Assembly (NCBI RefSeq): GCF_936928535.1
Contig: NZ_CAKZHY010000142.1
Location: forward strand, 1 to 43,667
DNA length: 43,667 nt
Source of the DNA: an uncultured Bradyrhizobium sp.
GTDB taxonomy: Bacteria > Pseudomonadota > Alphaproteobacteria > Rhizobiales > Xanthobacteraceae
Direction: 5' to 3'
This document shows, one piece after another, positions 35,554 to 43,622 of the stretch (positions are counted from its first letter, which is position 1; every line of letters starts with the position of its first letter). Made by a program: the position numbers and the translations under genes. Under the pieces are notes generated by a model, which saw only the letters and a list, made by a program, of their open reading frames with translations, was not told where the DNA came from and did no database searches.

Positions 35554-36012
35554 ATGCCGGTGACCAGGCCTCTTGGGATCAATCAATGCAACTGCTTCGC
35601 CCTGAGGAAGGCCAACCGGCAGATCTCGCGCTTCTACGATGCGCATCTCGAGCCGATCGGCCTGCGCATCACCCAATTCCTCACCCTCTCGGCCCTGAAC
35701 GAGCTCGGAAGCGCGGGGGTCAATATGCTCGCCGAGCAGCTCGACATCGAACGTACCGCGATGGGCAAGATGGTCGGCTTCCTGGAGCGTGACGGTCTCG
35801 TCAAAGTGCGGCCCTCGCCGACCGACGGGCGAAGCCGCCTGGTCGAGCTCTCCGAAGCGGGGCGGCGTCTTCACGACAAGGCCGCCCCGCTTTGGCAGCG
35901 CGCCCAGCGGGAGTTCGAGCAGTTGAACGGCGCGAAAAATGTCGCCGTGCTGCGGGGAGCCTTGCGCGACATGGCCGTCGGCGACCTCAAGCCTGGCTCA
36001 TCCGAGGACTGA
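35554..36012 (+). CDS. MarR-family transcriptional regulator
   Basis: About 152 residues. CFALRKANRQISRFYDAHLEPIGLRITQFLTLSAL is the dimerisation helix and entry to the winged HTH; NMLAEQLDIERTAMGKMVGFLERDGLVKVRPSPTDGRSRLVELSEAGRR is the recognition helix and wing. Two starts compete: 35554 (MPVTRPLG, AGGGAG three bases upstream) and 35527 (MRIDDDRE, right after the 12-bp hairpin that would hide its ribosome site). A TTG at 35461 overlaps the SDR stop but reads through the hairpin. I prefer 35554, with limited confidence. It probably represses the NmrA-SDR unit. Confidence 0.87.
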   Translation: MPVTRPLGINQCNCFALRKANRQISRFYDAHLEPIGLRITQFLTLSALNELGSAGVNMLAEQLDIERTAMGKMVGFLERDGLVKVRPSPTDGRSRLVELSEAGRRLHDKAAPLWQRAQREFEQLNGAKNVAVLRGALRDMAVGDLKPGSSED

Positions 36013-36153
36013 AACGGCGCTATCCGAGGACGCGATCACAATTGATGCCGGCGGGCGCCGAGCGAGAAGCCGACACACTTGAAGTGGGCATCGAGTGAAG
36101 AGGCCCGGTCAACAAGACCGGATCTCGCCCTTCCCATCATCGCTGCCATCGAT

Positions 36154-36777
36154 TTACTGCTTGCTCTTGAGCCGGCTCCGATGCGCGGCCTGCTTGGCGC
36201 GATTGCCGCAGACCGCCATGATGCACCATCGCCGTGCGCGCCTGCGCGTGTGGTCGGCGAACAGCATCGTGCAGTTATGGCCCTCGCACGCTTTCACGTC
36301 CGAAAAGTCTTCGTCGCAGACGAATTTCGCCATCGCCTCACCGATCGGCAACATCAGCGACTCCGGTGATCGCCAGCGCCGCGTCGTCCGCAGCATGAGC
36401 CCATGATGGCCGTCGTCGTGCCGCGGCTCGATCCGGCGGAAGATCTCGTCCTGTTCCAGAAGATTGTTGAGCGGACCGAGCTCCTTCAGGGCCGTCGCTG
36501 CGAGCGGCCGACCCGCGTGCGTGCGGACAAAGCTCCTGAACCATTCGCGCAAGGCCCGCGCCTGATCCGCGACCTTGTCCAACTCACCAGGCCTGGCGCG
36601 TGCGCTCAGCGCCTCCAGTTCGTCCGTGGGCACCAGCTTCGCCTGCGCCAGCCAATCGATCAGCCCGTCGCCATCGGCGATCCAGTCGACGGGCGTATCG
36701 ACCGGCGTCGCGATCGAATTCAGGAAATCGAGACCAAGCGAGTCCGCGATGAATATGGCAGGCGGTCTGTTTTGCAC
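36154..36777 (-). CDS. CGNR zinc-finger (ABATE-domain) transcriptional regulator
   Basis: 207 residues. An N-terminal ABATE domain (about 8-140: FIADSLGLDFLNSIATPVD...) precedes the C-terminal CGNR zinc finger, with Cys164 and Cys169 (CEGHNC), Cys185 and Cys190-Gly-Asn-Arg, followed by the basic tail KQAAHRSRLKSK. Family members are putative stress-linked DNA-binding regulators with few characterised examples. The gene is divergent from a hydrolase-fold gene, and the 105-bp space between them has two 31-bp inverted-repeat boxes that are probably its binding sites. Convergent with the MarR gene. Confidence 0.9.
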   Translation of the reverse strand: MQNRPPAIFIADSLGLDFLNSIATPVDTPVDWIADGDGLIDWLAQAKLVPTDELEALSARARPGELDKVADQARALREWFRSFVRTHAGRPLAATALKELGPLNNLLEQDEIFRRIEPRHDDGHHGLMLRTTRRWRSPESLMLPIGEAMAKFVCDEDFSDVKACEGHNCTMLFADHTRRRARRWCIMAVCGNRAKQAAHRSRLKSKQ

Positions 36778-36808
36778 GTGTGGCTCCCCAGCCGGAAACA
36801 GCGCTAAC

Positions 36809-36881
36809 GTAACCTATAAAAAGCCGATTGACAAGTTACGAGACGCATGTGTAACCTATTTAAGTCGATTAGACAGGTTAC
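36809..36881. promoter_or_regulatory. Two 31-bp inverted-repeat boxes, candidate CGNR operator
   Basis: Box 1 (36809-36839) is GTAACCT-N17-AAGTTAC and box 2 (36851-36881) is GTAACCT-N17-AGGTTAC; starts are 42 bp apart, four helical turns. The inner parts are also similar (AAGCCGATTGACA, AAGTCGATTAGACA). A TTGACA at 36828-36833 inside box 1 with TAACCT 18 bases downstream could be the promoter of the rightward gene, so the boxes would cover both promoter hexamers and the ribosome-binding region. Confidence 0.7.
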
Positions 36882-36882
36882 A

Positions 36883-37590
36883 ATGGATACAGCGATGGCC
36901 AAGAGCGACGTCACGGTGGTCCTGGCCCACTGCGCGTGGGCGGACGGGTCGAGTTGGGCGCGGGTCATCACGGCGCTTGCTGCCGAGGGCATCAAGGCGC
37001 GGGCGGCGCCGCTGCCGCTGACCTCGCTTGCGGACGATGTCGCCGCACTCAACCGCAGATTGGATCGCACCGCCGGCCCGATTGTGCTTGCCGGACATGC
37101 CTATGCCGGTGCCGTGATCGCGCTCGCACGCCCCGAGCGCCTGAAGGCGCTTGTCTATGTGGCGGCGCTGGCGCCTGACGAAGGCGAGAAGGTTGCGGAC
37201 GTGTTCTACCGCCTGCCCTCGCACCCACAGGCCCCTAAGCTCGCGCCTGACGATAACGGCCTGATCTGGTTGCCCGAGGACGCCTTCGCCGCAGCCTTCG
37301 CCCAGAACGCCACCGCGGAAGATCATGCAGTGCTGGCTGCCGTGCAGCGGCCGATCTCGGTGAACTGCATCACGGTCCCGGCGGGCCGCCCGCTCTGGAA
37401 CAACCTTCCGAGCTGGTTCTTGATTGCCGAGCAGGATCGCATGATCGTTCCGGAGACGCAGCGCTTCGTGGCGGAGCGCATGAAGGCGAACATCCGCACG
37501 CTCGCGGTCGATCACACACCTGGTGTCACCGCACCCAGGGCCGTCGCCGACATCATTCGGGACGCGGTGCATGCCGCGGATGGCAAGTAG
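36883..37590 (+). CDS. Alpha/beta hydrolase-fold protein lacking the nucleophile serine
   Basis: 235 residues. The fold is clear: VTVVLAHCAWADGSSWARVI (oxyanion and first strand), PLPLTSLADDVAALNRRL, IVLAGHAYAGAVIALARPERLKALVYVAALAPDEGE, and a C-terminal DHTPGVTAPRAVADII with His211. In active relatives the elbow is GHSYGG; here it is G71-H-A-Y-A-G76, with Ala73 in place of serine. Unless another residue serves, it is not a classical esterase. Start ATG at 36883 right after box 2; Met17 at 36895 is an alternative, and the ATG at 36847 lies in the operator. Divergent from the CGNR regulator, its likely controller. Confidence 0.85.
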   Translation: MDTAMAKSDVTVVLAHCAWADGSSWARVITALAAEGIKARAAPLPLTSLADDVAALNRRLDRTAGPIVLAGHAYAGAVIALARPERLKALVYVAALAPDEGEKVADVFYRLPSHPQAPKLAPDDNGLIWLPEDAFAAAFAQNATAEDHAVLAAVQRPISVNCITVPAGRPLWNNLPSWFLIAEQDRMIVPETQRFVAERMKANIRTLAVDHTPGVTAPRAVADIIRDAVHAADGK

Positions 37591-37661
37591 CACGCCACCG
37601 CCCGAGCGTCGGATCTCATCTCACCAAGACAGCACAGCAATCACCAGTGACGGAGACTATC

Positions 37662-38513
37662 ATGACCTCCACCAGATATCGCACAGCCGACGTCGACGGC
37701 TTCAAGGTGTTCTATCGCGAAGCGGGCCGCGCCGGCGCGCCGAAGCTTCTGCTGCTGCACGGCTTCCCGAGCGCAGGTCACATGTTCCGCGACCTGATCC
37801 CGCTGCTGGCCGACAAGTTTCACATCGTCGCGCCCGACCTGCCCGGCTTCGGCCAGTCCGACATTCCCTCGCGCGAGCGCTTTAGCTACACGTTCGACAA
37901 CATCGCACGGGTGATCGAGCGCTTCACCGAGGTGATCGGCTTCGACCGTTTCGCAGTCTACGTCTTCGACTACGGCGCGCCGACCGGCTTCCGGCTTGCG
38001 CTCAGCCATCCCGAACGGATCACGGCGATCATCTCTCAGAACGGCAATGCCTATGAGGACGGCCTCAGCGATGGCTGGACTCCGATCAAGGCCTATTGGC
38101 AGGATCCCTCACCCGCCAATCGCGAGGCACTGCGCGGCTTCCTCACACCGGATGCGACACGCTGGCAGTATACGCACGGCGTCCCCGATCCGACGGCCGT
38201 ATCGCCGGATGGCCAGAACCTCGACAATTTCTACCTGGCACGCCCTGGCTCGGACGATGTGCAGCTCGACCTGTTCGGCGACTACAAGAGCAATGTCGCG
38301 CTCTATCCGGCCTTCCAGGAGTATTTCCGCAAGCACAAGCCGCCTCTTCTCGCCGTCTGGGGCAAGAACGATCCGTTCTTCATCCCGCCCGGCGCAGAAG
38401 CGTACCGGCGCGACAATCCGAACGCCGTGGTGAAATTCCTCGACACCGGACATTTCGCGCTGGAGACCCATGCACGCGAGATCGCGGATGCCATCCGCGG
38501 CTTCCTGAGCTAG
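37662..38513 (+). CDS. Alpha/beta hydrolase, haloalkane dehalogenase/epoxide hydrolase-like
   Basis: 283 residues. The oxyanion motif HGFP is at 33-36, and the elbow is VFDYGAPTGFRLAL with Asp103 as nucleophile, the residue used by dehalogenases and epoxide hydrolases rather than serine. The acid is probably the Asp of GKNDPFF, and the base His264 (TGHFALET). Substrates may be epoxides, haloalkanes or fluoroacetate-like compounds; sequence alone does not decide. GGAG lies seven bases upstream of the ATG at 37662, better than the one at 37647. It follows the serine-less hydrolase gene by 71 bp on the same strand and may share its promoter. Confidence 0.87.
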   Translation: MTSTRYRTADVDGFKVFYREAGRAGAPKLLLLHGFPSAGHMFRDLIPLLADKFHIVAPDLPGFGQSDIPSRERFSYTFDNIARVIERFTEVIGFDRFAVYVFDYGAPTGFRLALSHPERITAIISQNGNAYEDGLSDGWTPIKAYWQDPSPANREALRGFLTPDATRWQYTHGVPDPTAVSPDGQNLDNFYLARPGSDDVQLDLFGDYKSNVALYPAFQEYFRKHKPPLLAVWGKNDPFFIPPGAEAYRRDNPNAVVKFLDTGHFALETHAREIADAIRGFLS

Positions 38514-38620
38514 CGAGAGCGGTCCGCTGCGGCGGACGGGCAGCGCGGACAAGACAATGCCGCCGTCGACAATCAAGTCGGCGGCGGCACGGTCAGATCA
38601 GCATTTGCTGGCGCCAGGTC

Positions 38621-39340
38621 TCAGTTCCTCGCAGGCGCCGTTGCGGCCGCCGCGCGCGCTGCTCGCGGAGCCGCCGCGGGTTCGGCAATCTGAACAGCCG
38701 GACCGCGCGAGCGGGCGATCGCGGCGTCGATCTCGGCGATGACGCGGCGCTGAATTGCCTCGTTCTTGTCGATGGTGATGTGGCCGACGCCGCTGCCGCG
38801 CACGTCGACATTGTCGAGCTTGCCGCGCAGGCCGGCCGCGGCGCGCACCGGCTCGCCCGGACCGTCGCCGATATAGATGTTGATGTAGCGATCGGCGCCG
38901 GTCGAGAGCTTGGTCTTGAACACGGAGTCGAGGCCGATCGCGAGCTTCACTGGCACGCCGAGATGATTGAGCTTGGCGATCATGTCGGGCAGCGCGGTCG
39001 CGCCCGAGGAATGACCGACCAGGACGATGGTCTTGATGCGGCCCGCCCTGTATTCGGTCGCGGCCTCATCGGCGAGCGAGGACCAGGACACGAAGTTCGC
39101 GACCGTCACCGGGATGCCCTGCGCCTGAAGGCGGGCGCCGATCGTGTCGAGCCCGAGCGAGAAGATGTTGAGCACGCCGCGGAGCAGATAGACGTGCGTC
39201 GTCGCAGCCGCCTGGCTCGGCGCCGCCCTGGCAGGGGCCGGGCTCATGGCAACAACTGACAGCAGGAGCAGGCAGATCGCCCACACGCGGAGGGCGGGCA
39301 ACTGGCTTGCACCGGCGGTGTGACGGCCGTTCAGTCTCAT
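38621..39340 (-). CDS. Secreted alpha/beta hydrolase-fold protein (paralogue of the LysM hydrolase)
   Basis: 239 residues. A signal peptide (RVWAICLLLLSVVAMSPAPARA) precedes a compact hydrolase domain: THVYLLRGVLNIFSLGLDTIGARLQ, GHSSG with Ser111, GLDSVF with Asp138 and VGHITIDKNEAIQRR with His187. These match the domain of the protein at 32610-33563 in order and spacing (27 residues from Ser to Asp in both), but no LysM follows; the tail is Ala-rich. Enzyme type and substrate are unknown; location should be periplasmic. The frame is open to 39643, but the ATG at 39340 begins the signal peptide. Divergent from the ABC exporter genes. Confidence 0.82.
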   Translation of the reverse strand: MRLNGRHTAGASQLPALRVWAICLLLLSVVAMSPAPARAAPSQAAATTHVYLLRGVLNIFSLGLDTIGARLQAQGIPVTVANFVSWSSLADEAATEYRAGRIKTIVLVGHSSGATALPDMIAKLNHLGVPVKLAIGLDSVFKTKLSTGADRYINIYIGDGPGEPVRAAAGLRGKLDNVDVRGSGVGHITIDKNEAIQRRVIAEIDAAIARSRGPAVQIAEPAAAPRAARAAAATAPARN

Positions 39341-39617
39341 TGATGTTTTCCCTGGGGACATCCGCTTTGCGATTGGCCGGAATCGTAGCAACGGCCTGCT
39401 CGCAGACGCAACTAAGAGCCGCGTGAACGGCCATCTTCGCTGCAATCCGTGACCATCGCGCAACACCTGACCGAAACCTACCACCAAATGGCCGGTTTTG
39501 AGACCATTTTTCCCCAGGCGATTGCGACCGGCCAAAGCCATTCCTATTTCGGGGGTCCGCCGGACGGCCCGCCAGGTGCAGTTCCGGTGCATCCCCCACC
39601 CCCCCTCAGCGGCCCTC
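39341..39617. other. Divergent intergenic region, no gene seen
   Basis: Contains the promoters of the secreted hydrolase and ABC genes. A pyrimidine-rich run of C residues just before 39618 leaves the ABC ATPase start without a purine-rich ribosome-binding site. No clear palindrome or repeat is seen. Confidence 0.5.
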
Positions 39618-40540
<923 letters not shown>

Positions 40541-40544
<4 letters not shown>

Positions 40545-41302
40545 ATATCGAAGCCATCAAGTCCATCTATTTCTTCGAGATGGCCCGCACGCGCCGCACG
40601 CTGCTGCAGAGCGTCGTGTCTCCCGTCATCTCCACCTCGCTCTATTTCATCGTCTTCGGTGCAGCCGTCGGCTCGCGGATCCAGACGGTGGAGGGCGTCT
40701 CCTACGGGGCCTTCATCACGCCCGGCCTGATCATGCTGACGCTGCTCGGCCAGTGCATCAGCAACGGTTCCTTCGGCATCTATTTCCCGAAATTCACCGG
40801 GACGATCTACGAAGTGCTGTCGGCGCCCGTGGCGATGACCGAGATCCTGCTCGGCTATGTCGGGGCCGCTGCGACCAAGGGGTTGCTGATCGGGCTGATC
40901 ATTCTGCTGACGGCCAATGCCTTCGTGGAGGTGCGCATTGAGCATCCCTTCATGATGATCCTGTTCTTCCTGCTGACCGCCATCACCTTCAGCCTGTTCG
41001 GCTTCATGATCGGCATCTGGGCGGGTAATTTCGAGCAGCTGAACCTGATCCCGATGCTGGTCGTGCCGCCGCTCACCTTCCTCGGCGGCAGCTTCTACTC
41101 GATCAACATGCTGCCGCCCTTCTGGCAGGCAGTCAGCCATTTCAACCCGGTGCTCTATCTCGTCAGCGGCTTTCGCTGGAGTTTCTACGGGATCGCCGAT
41201 GTCAATCCGCTGATCAGCCTGTCGATGATCACGCTGTTCCTGGCGATCTGCCTTGGCACGCTTGGGTGGATGTTCAAGACCGGTTACCGGCTTCGCAACT
41301 GA
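40541..41302 (+). CDS. ABC-2 type exporter permease
   Basis: 253 residues with six predicted membrane helices. The family signature near the C-terminus is LGGSFYSINMLPPFWQAVSHFNPVLYLVSGFRWSFYG, as in YadH/NodJ-type permeases. GTG start, coupled to the ATPase gene by GTGA overlap. Two half-units should form the dimeric exporter. The cargo is unknown; YadGH-like pairs have no settled substrate. It is the last gene of its unit; a GTGCAATTGCAC palindrome follows two bases after the stop. Confidence 0.95.
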
Positions 41303-41303
41303 G

Positions 41304-41315
41304 GTGCAATTGCAC
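41304..41315. repeat. 12-bp palindrome and TGTGCAAT repeats after the permease gene
   Basis: GTGCAATTGCAC is perfectly symmetrical. Two further TGTGCAAT copies lie at 41361-41368 and 41376-41383, fifteen bases apart. Together they could be sites for a regulator acting on the small gene at 41595. Confidence 0.4.
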
Positions 41316-41594
41316 GCAGGTGTTGAATTCGTACATCGACACGTATCGCCGTGATGCAAATGTGCAATGCATGGCTGTGCAATAGCTGAAATCTCAAGGA
41401 AGATTTTACCTATGGTGGCGTGATTTCGCGTTTACGTGTGGAAATCTTGCCTTGTCACGCTTCCGTCACGCGACAACCTTATCGTTAGTGTGCTTAATTA
41501 GCTTTGCGAAGCGAGGGGATCGCTAGCGTCTCCTTCACTTCTGTCTTCGGACGGCGGTGAAGATTCTACCGCCACTAGAATACGGACGCCGAGA

Positions 41595-41738
41595 ATGATC
41601 AGACTGCAAATTTTGTTCGCTGTCGCGTTCATGGTCGCGATGTGCTCGCTGGCCTTTGCCGTCAGCTACAACCATTCGAAGGTGAGCGACAGCCACACGG
41701 GAAGCACCGGCTTTCTCTGGCTCTCGGCCTCGAGCTGA
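41595..41738 (+). CDS. Small membrane or secreted protein, 47 residues
   Basis: A short frame: MIRLQILFAVAFMVAMCSLAFAV, a clean hydrophobic segment or signal peptide with a possible cut after AFA, then SYNHSKVSDSHTGSTGFLWLSASS. The codon use has the strong third-position GC of the region after the first few codons. It lies in a 450-bp gap that would otherwise be empty, with a hairpin GGCGGT-N9-ACCGCC (41553-41573) in its leader. I do not recognise a family. Reality as a gene is likely but unproven; it ends just before the convergent small membrane gene. Confidence 0.55.
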   Translation: MIRLQILFAVAFMVAMCSLAFAVSYNHSKVSDSHTGSTGFLWLSASS

Positions 41739-41751
41739 TGCTTGCCGCCTT

Positions 41752-41910
41752 TTAACGTGCATATCTCTCGAGGATCGCGCCACCGAAGGCCGGCAGCAAT
41801 CCGAAGATCAGAAGCTGCAGCGTGCCTTCGATCACGACAAGCCAGTTCAGCAGGAAAGCTGCCGCCAGACCCGCGGCGCAGCCGATAATGAACGTGCCGT
41901 ATCCCCGCAT
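41752..41910 (-). CDS. Small membrane protein, 52 residues
   Basis: MRGYGTFIIGCAAGLAAAFLLNWLVVIEGTLQLLIFGLLPAFGGAILERYAR: two hydrophobic helices (about 6-28 and 32-46) with basic ends. The frame is open far upstream to 42159, but only this part looks like a protein; the rest is Ser/Arg-rich antisense to the next gene. No family recognised. It is downstream of the orphan gene at 41951 on the same strand with a 40-bp gap, so co-transcription is likely. Confidence 0.6.
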   Translation of the reverse strand: MRGYGTFIIGCAAGLAAAFLLNWLVVIEGTLQLLIFGLLPAFGGAILERYAR

Positions 41911-41950
41911 GTCGCTGTCCTTACCGGCTGCCTGATATGGCCAACAGAAC

Positions 41951-42400
41951 TCAGTTTTGCGTCGGGCGGATATTGCCGACGCCGATTTCGCCTTCGAGCA
42001 CGCCGCGCTGCAGATCGCTGCGGCCATGCTCGATCTCGATGACGCTGTAAAGCTTGTCGTTGCGGAAGGCGCTGGCATTGATCGTCGTGACATCCTCGGC
42101 GGGCGCGGAATCGATCTCCATGAAATCGAGCTCCCGGCTTGCCGCCACGATCCGCACATCGCCTGCCGTGCGGGCCGCGACGATCACTTCGCCTTGTGAC
42201 GGCGTGTTCTGCCAGTTGGTGTCGGTGGGGGCTGCGATCGGCACCAGCCGATAGACGTTCAGCTCCTCGTCGCCTGTTGCATGCCCGTGCTCTCGGGCGG
42301 CATCTTCCATCTGCGCCTGGCTTTCGACGGATTGTCCGAAATGGGTGCGGCTGACGCCATTGAAGGCATCCTTGCCGCCGGTTCTGACGGTATTCGACAT
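41951..42400 (-). CDS. Hypothetical protein, 149 residues
   Basis: A soluble, acidic protein with no signal peptide or membrane helix (MSNTVRTGGKDAF...). Central strands such as LNVYRLVPIAAPTDTNWQNTPSQGEVIVAARTAGDVRIVAASRELDFMEID suggest a beta-rich domain; it ends GEIGVGNIRPTQN. I recognise no family. GGAGAT lies four to nine bases upstream of the ATG, a good ribosome-binding site. It follows the 69-residue gene by 32 bp on the same strand, so the two are probably one transcript. Confidence 0.75.
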   Translation of the reverse strand: MSNTVRTGGKDAFNGVSRTHFGQSVESQAQMEDAAREHGHATGDEELNVYRLVPIAAPTDTNWQNTPSQGEVIVAARTAGDVRIVAASRELDFMEIDSAPAEDVTTINASAFRNDKLYSVIEIEHGRSDLQRGVLEGEIGVGNIRPTQN

Positions 42401-42432
42401 GGTGATCTCCTATTCTTCGCGCTGGCAGCCGC

Positions 42433-42642
42433 TCACTTGGCGTTGATGGTCGGCAGAAAGAGTTCGACCTGCCTGCGGCTATCCGTGTCGAGCGTTTCGA
42501 CGCGCGCCTTCCAGAAAGCAGCCGCCTCCGGGGTGTCGGCTTCCCAGCTGCGGGTGGACACGATGTTATCGTCCACCACCGCCCGGCGATGCCCGCCGAG
42601 ACGCATATATTCGTCGGCAATGTCCTTGGTCCGGTTGTCCAT
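42433..42642 (-). CDS. Hypothetical protein, 69 residues
   Basis: A small soluble protein, MDNRTKDIADEYMRLGGHRRAVVDDNIVSTRSWE..., rich in charged residues and probably helical at the start and end. AAGGAGG lies directly upstream of the ATG, the best ribosome-binding site of this part of the window, which supports expression. No family recognised. Likely co-transcribed with the 149-residue gene downstream. Confidence 0.7.
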   Translation of the reverse strand: MDNRTKDIADEYMRLGGHRRAVVDDNIVSTRSWEADTPEAAAFWKARVETLDTDSRRQVELFLPTINAK

Positions 42643-42714
42643 GACGGCCTCCTTTCAAGGTTTGAACCCCGTTGGAGCGTGCAAGTTCCATGGATGTGCC
42701 GATAAAGGCGGGGC

Positions 42715-43416
42715 TCAATCCCGCAGGCGCAGCTCGTCGGTCTGCATCTGCATCGAGCCCAGCGTCTCCAGGAAGCTCATGCCGAGGAGGCTCTGGTCGA
42801 GTTTGCCGTCTTCGGCGACGCTGGCGGCGACGCCGGTGCGGGTGATGGGGCCGATGGAGACGCGGTCGAGGGTGACGGGGGCGGCGCGGGTGCGGCCGTT
42901 GGCGGTCATCACCGTCATCGAGTATTCGAGATTCTCGGGGATGATGCCGATGCGTTCGGCGTCGGCATGTGAGAGCGCGACCATGCTGGCGCCGGTATCG
43001 ACCAGCATCTGGATCGTCTGGCCGTTGACGGCGACGTCGGCTTCGAAATGGCCGTTCAGCAGCTTGTGGAGGATGACCTCGCTGCCGCCTTCGCTGGTGG
43101 TAACGACCACGGCGCGGCCGGGCACGAGGCCGGCGAGCAACCGGTTGCCGACGCCCTGCAGATCCTGCCGGTAGAGATAGACGGTGGCGAGCGCCAGGAT
43201 GATGACCAGCCAGATCATCAGATTGCGCATCGTCTCGCCGATATTGCGCCGGCTTGCCCATAGGCCGGCGGACAGCATCAGCGCGATCGGCAGCAGATAG
43301 ATCATGCGGCCGAAATCATCGGCTTCCATGCCCATGATCCGGTCATTGCCGTTGTTGAAGAGAAGGATTGCAAGACCGATGCCGATGATCAGCAGGAAGA
43401 CCGTCAGGCGGGTCAT
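42715..43416 (-). CDS. Membrane-anchored retropepsin-like aspartic protease (TIGR02281, clan AA)
   Basis: 233 residues. Three hydrophobic segments (about 4-20, 37-53, 65-82) precede a soluble domain of about 120 residues with the active-site motif MLVDTGASMVALS (Asp140-Thr-Gly) and the flap-like region TANGRTRAAPVTLDRVSIG; it ends with the conserved LLGMSFLETLGSMQMQTDELRLR. Retropepsin-like proteases work as dimers, with one Asp from each chain. The domain is probably periplasmic. Its start overlaps the DUF1289 stop by four bases, a pairing I know from other Alphaproteobacteria. Confidence 0.9.
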   Translation of the reverse strand: MTRLTVFLLIIGIGLAILLFNNGNDRIMGMEADDFGRMIYLLPIALMLSAGLWASRRNIGETMRNLMIWLVIILALATVYLYRQDLQGVGNRLLAGLVPGRAVVVTTSEGGSEVILHKLLNGHFEADVAVNGQTIQMLVDTGASMVALSHADAERIGIIPENLEYSMTVMTANGRTRAAPVTLDRVSIGPITRTGVAASVAEDGKLDQSLLGMSFLETLGSMQMQTDELRLRD

Positions 43417-43622
43417 GCAGAGTGCCTCGCGTTGGTATTTTGCCGGCTATCGTTCTGCGTGGGGCCATCGAAGAGGCGGGCGGGGAGAACAGCCATCAGC
43501 CGGGCGCGCTCCGCATCGGAATAGCTCATCCAGCCGCCGATTTCCTGAATCGTGCGGCCGCAGCCCATGCAAAAGCCGGTTGCGGGGTCCATCGAGCATA
43601 CGTTGATGCAGGGTGTTTGCAT
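43413..43622 (-). CDS. DUF1289 family small cysteine-rich protein
   Basis: 69 residues. The conserved N-terminal part is PCINVCSMDPATGFCMGCGRTIQEIGGW, with Cys5, Cys9, Cys18 and Cys21 as probable metal ligands, followed by YSDAERARLMAVLPAR. DUF1289 proteins have no settled function; the motif suggests zinc or Fe-S binding. The C-terminal tail is unlike the domain and low in conservation. The gene is upstream of, and overlaps, the aspartic protease gene. The last 45 bases of the window must hold its promoter or further upstream genes. Confidence 0.9.
   Translation of the reverse strand: MQTPCINVCSMDPATGFCMGCGRTIQEIGGWMSYSDAERARLMAVLPARLFDGPTQNDSRQNTNARHSA

Noticed and set aside
36000..36031. 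10-bp direct repeat ATCCGAGGAC at the MarR stop
   Set aside because: Only two copies 22 bases apart, one within the final codons; likely a small local duplication.
33827..38513. A horizontally acquired island covering the NmrA to dehalogenase genes
   Set aside because: The genes look accessory, but codon use and GC are like the surroundings and there are no boundary repeats or mobility genes, so transfer cannot be supported from this sequence.
38096..39259. 387-codon plus-strand frame spanning the dehalogenase-like and secreted hydrolase genes
   Set aside because: Runs out of frame through one real gene and antisense through another; Arg-rich without domain.
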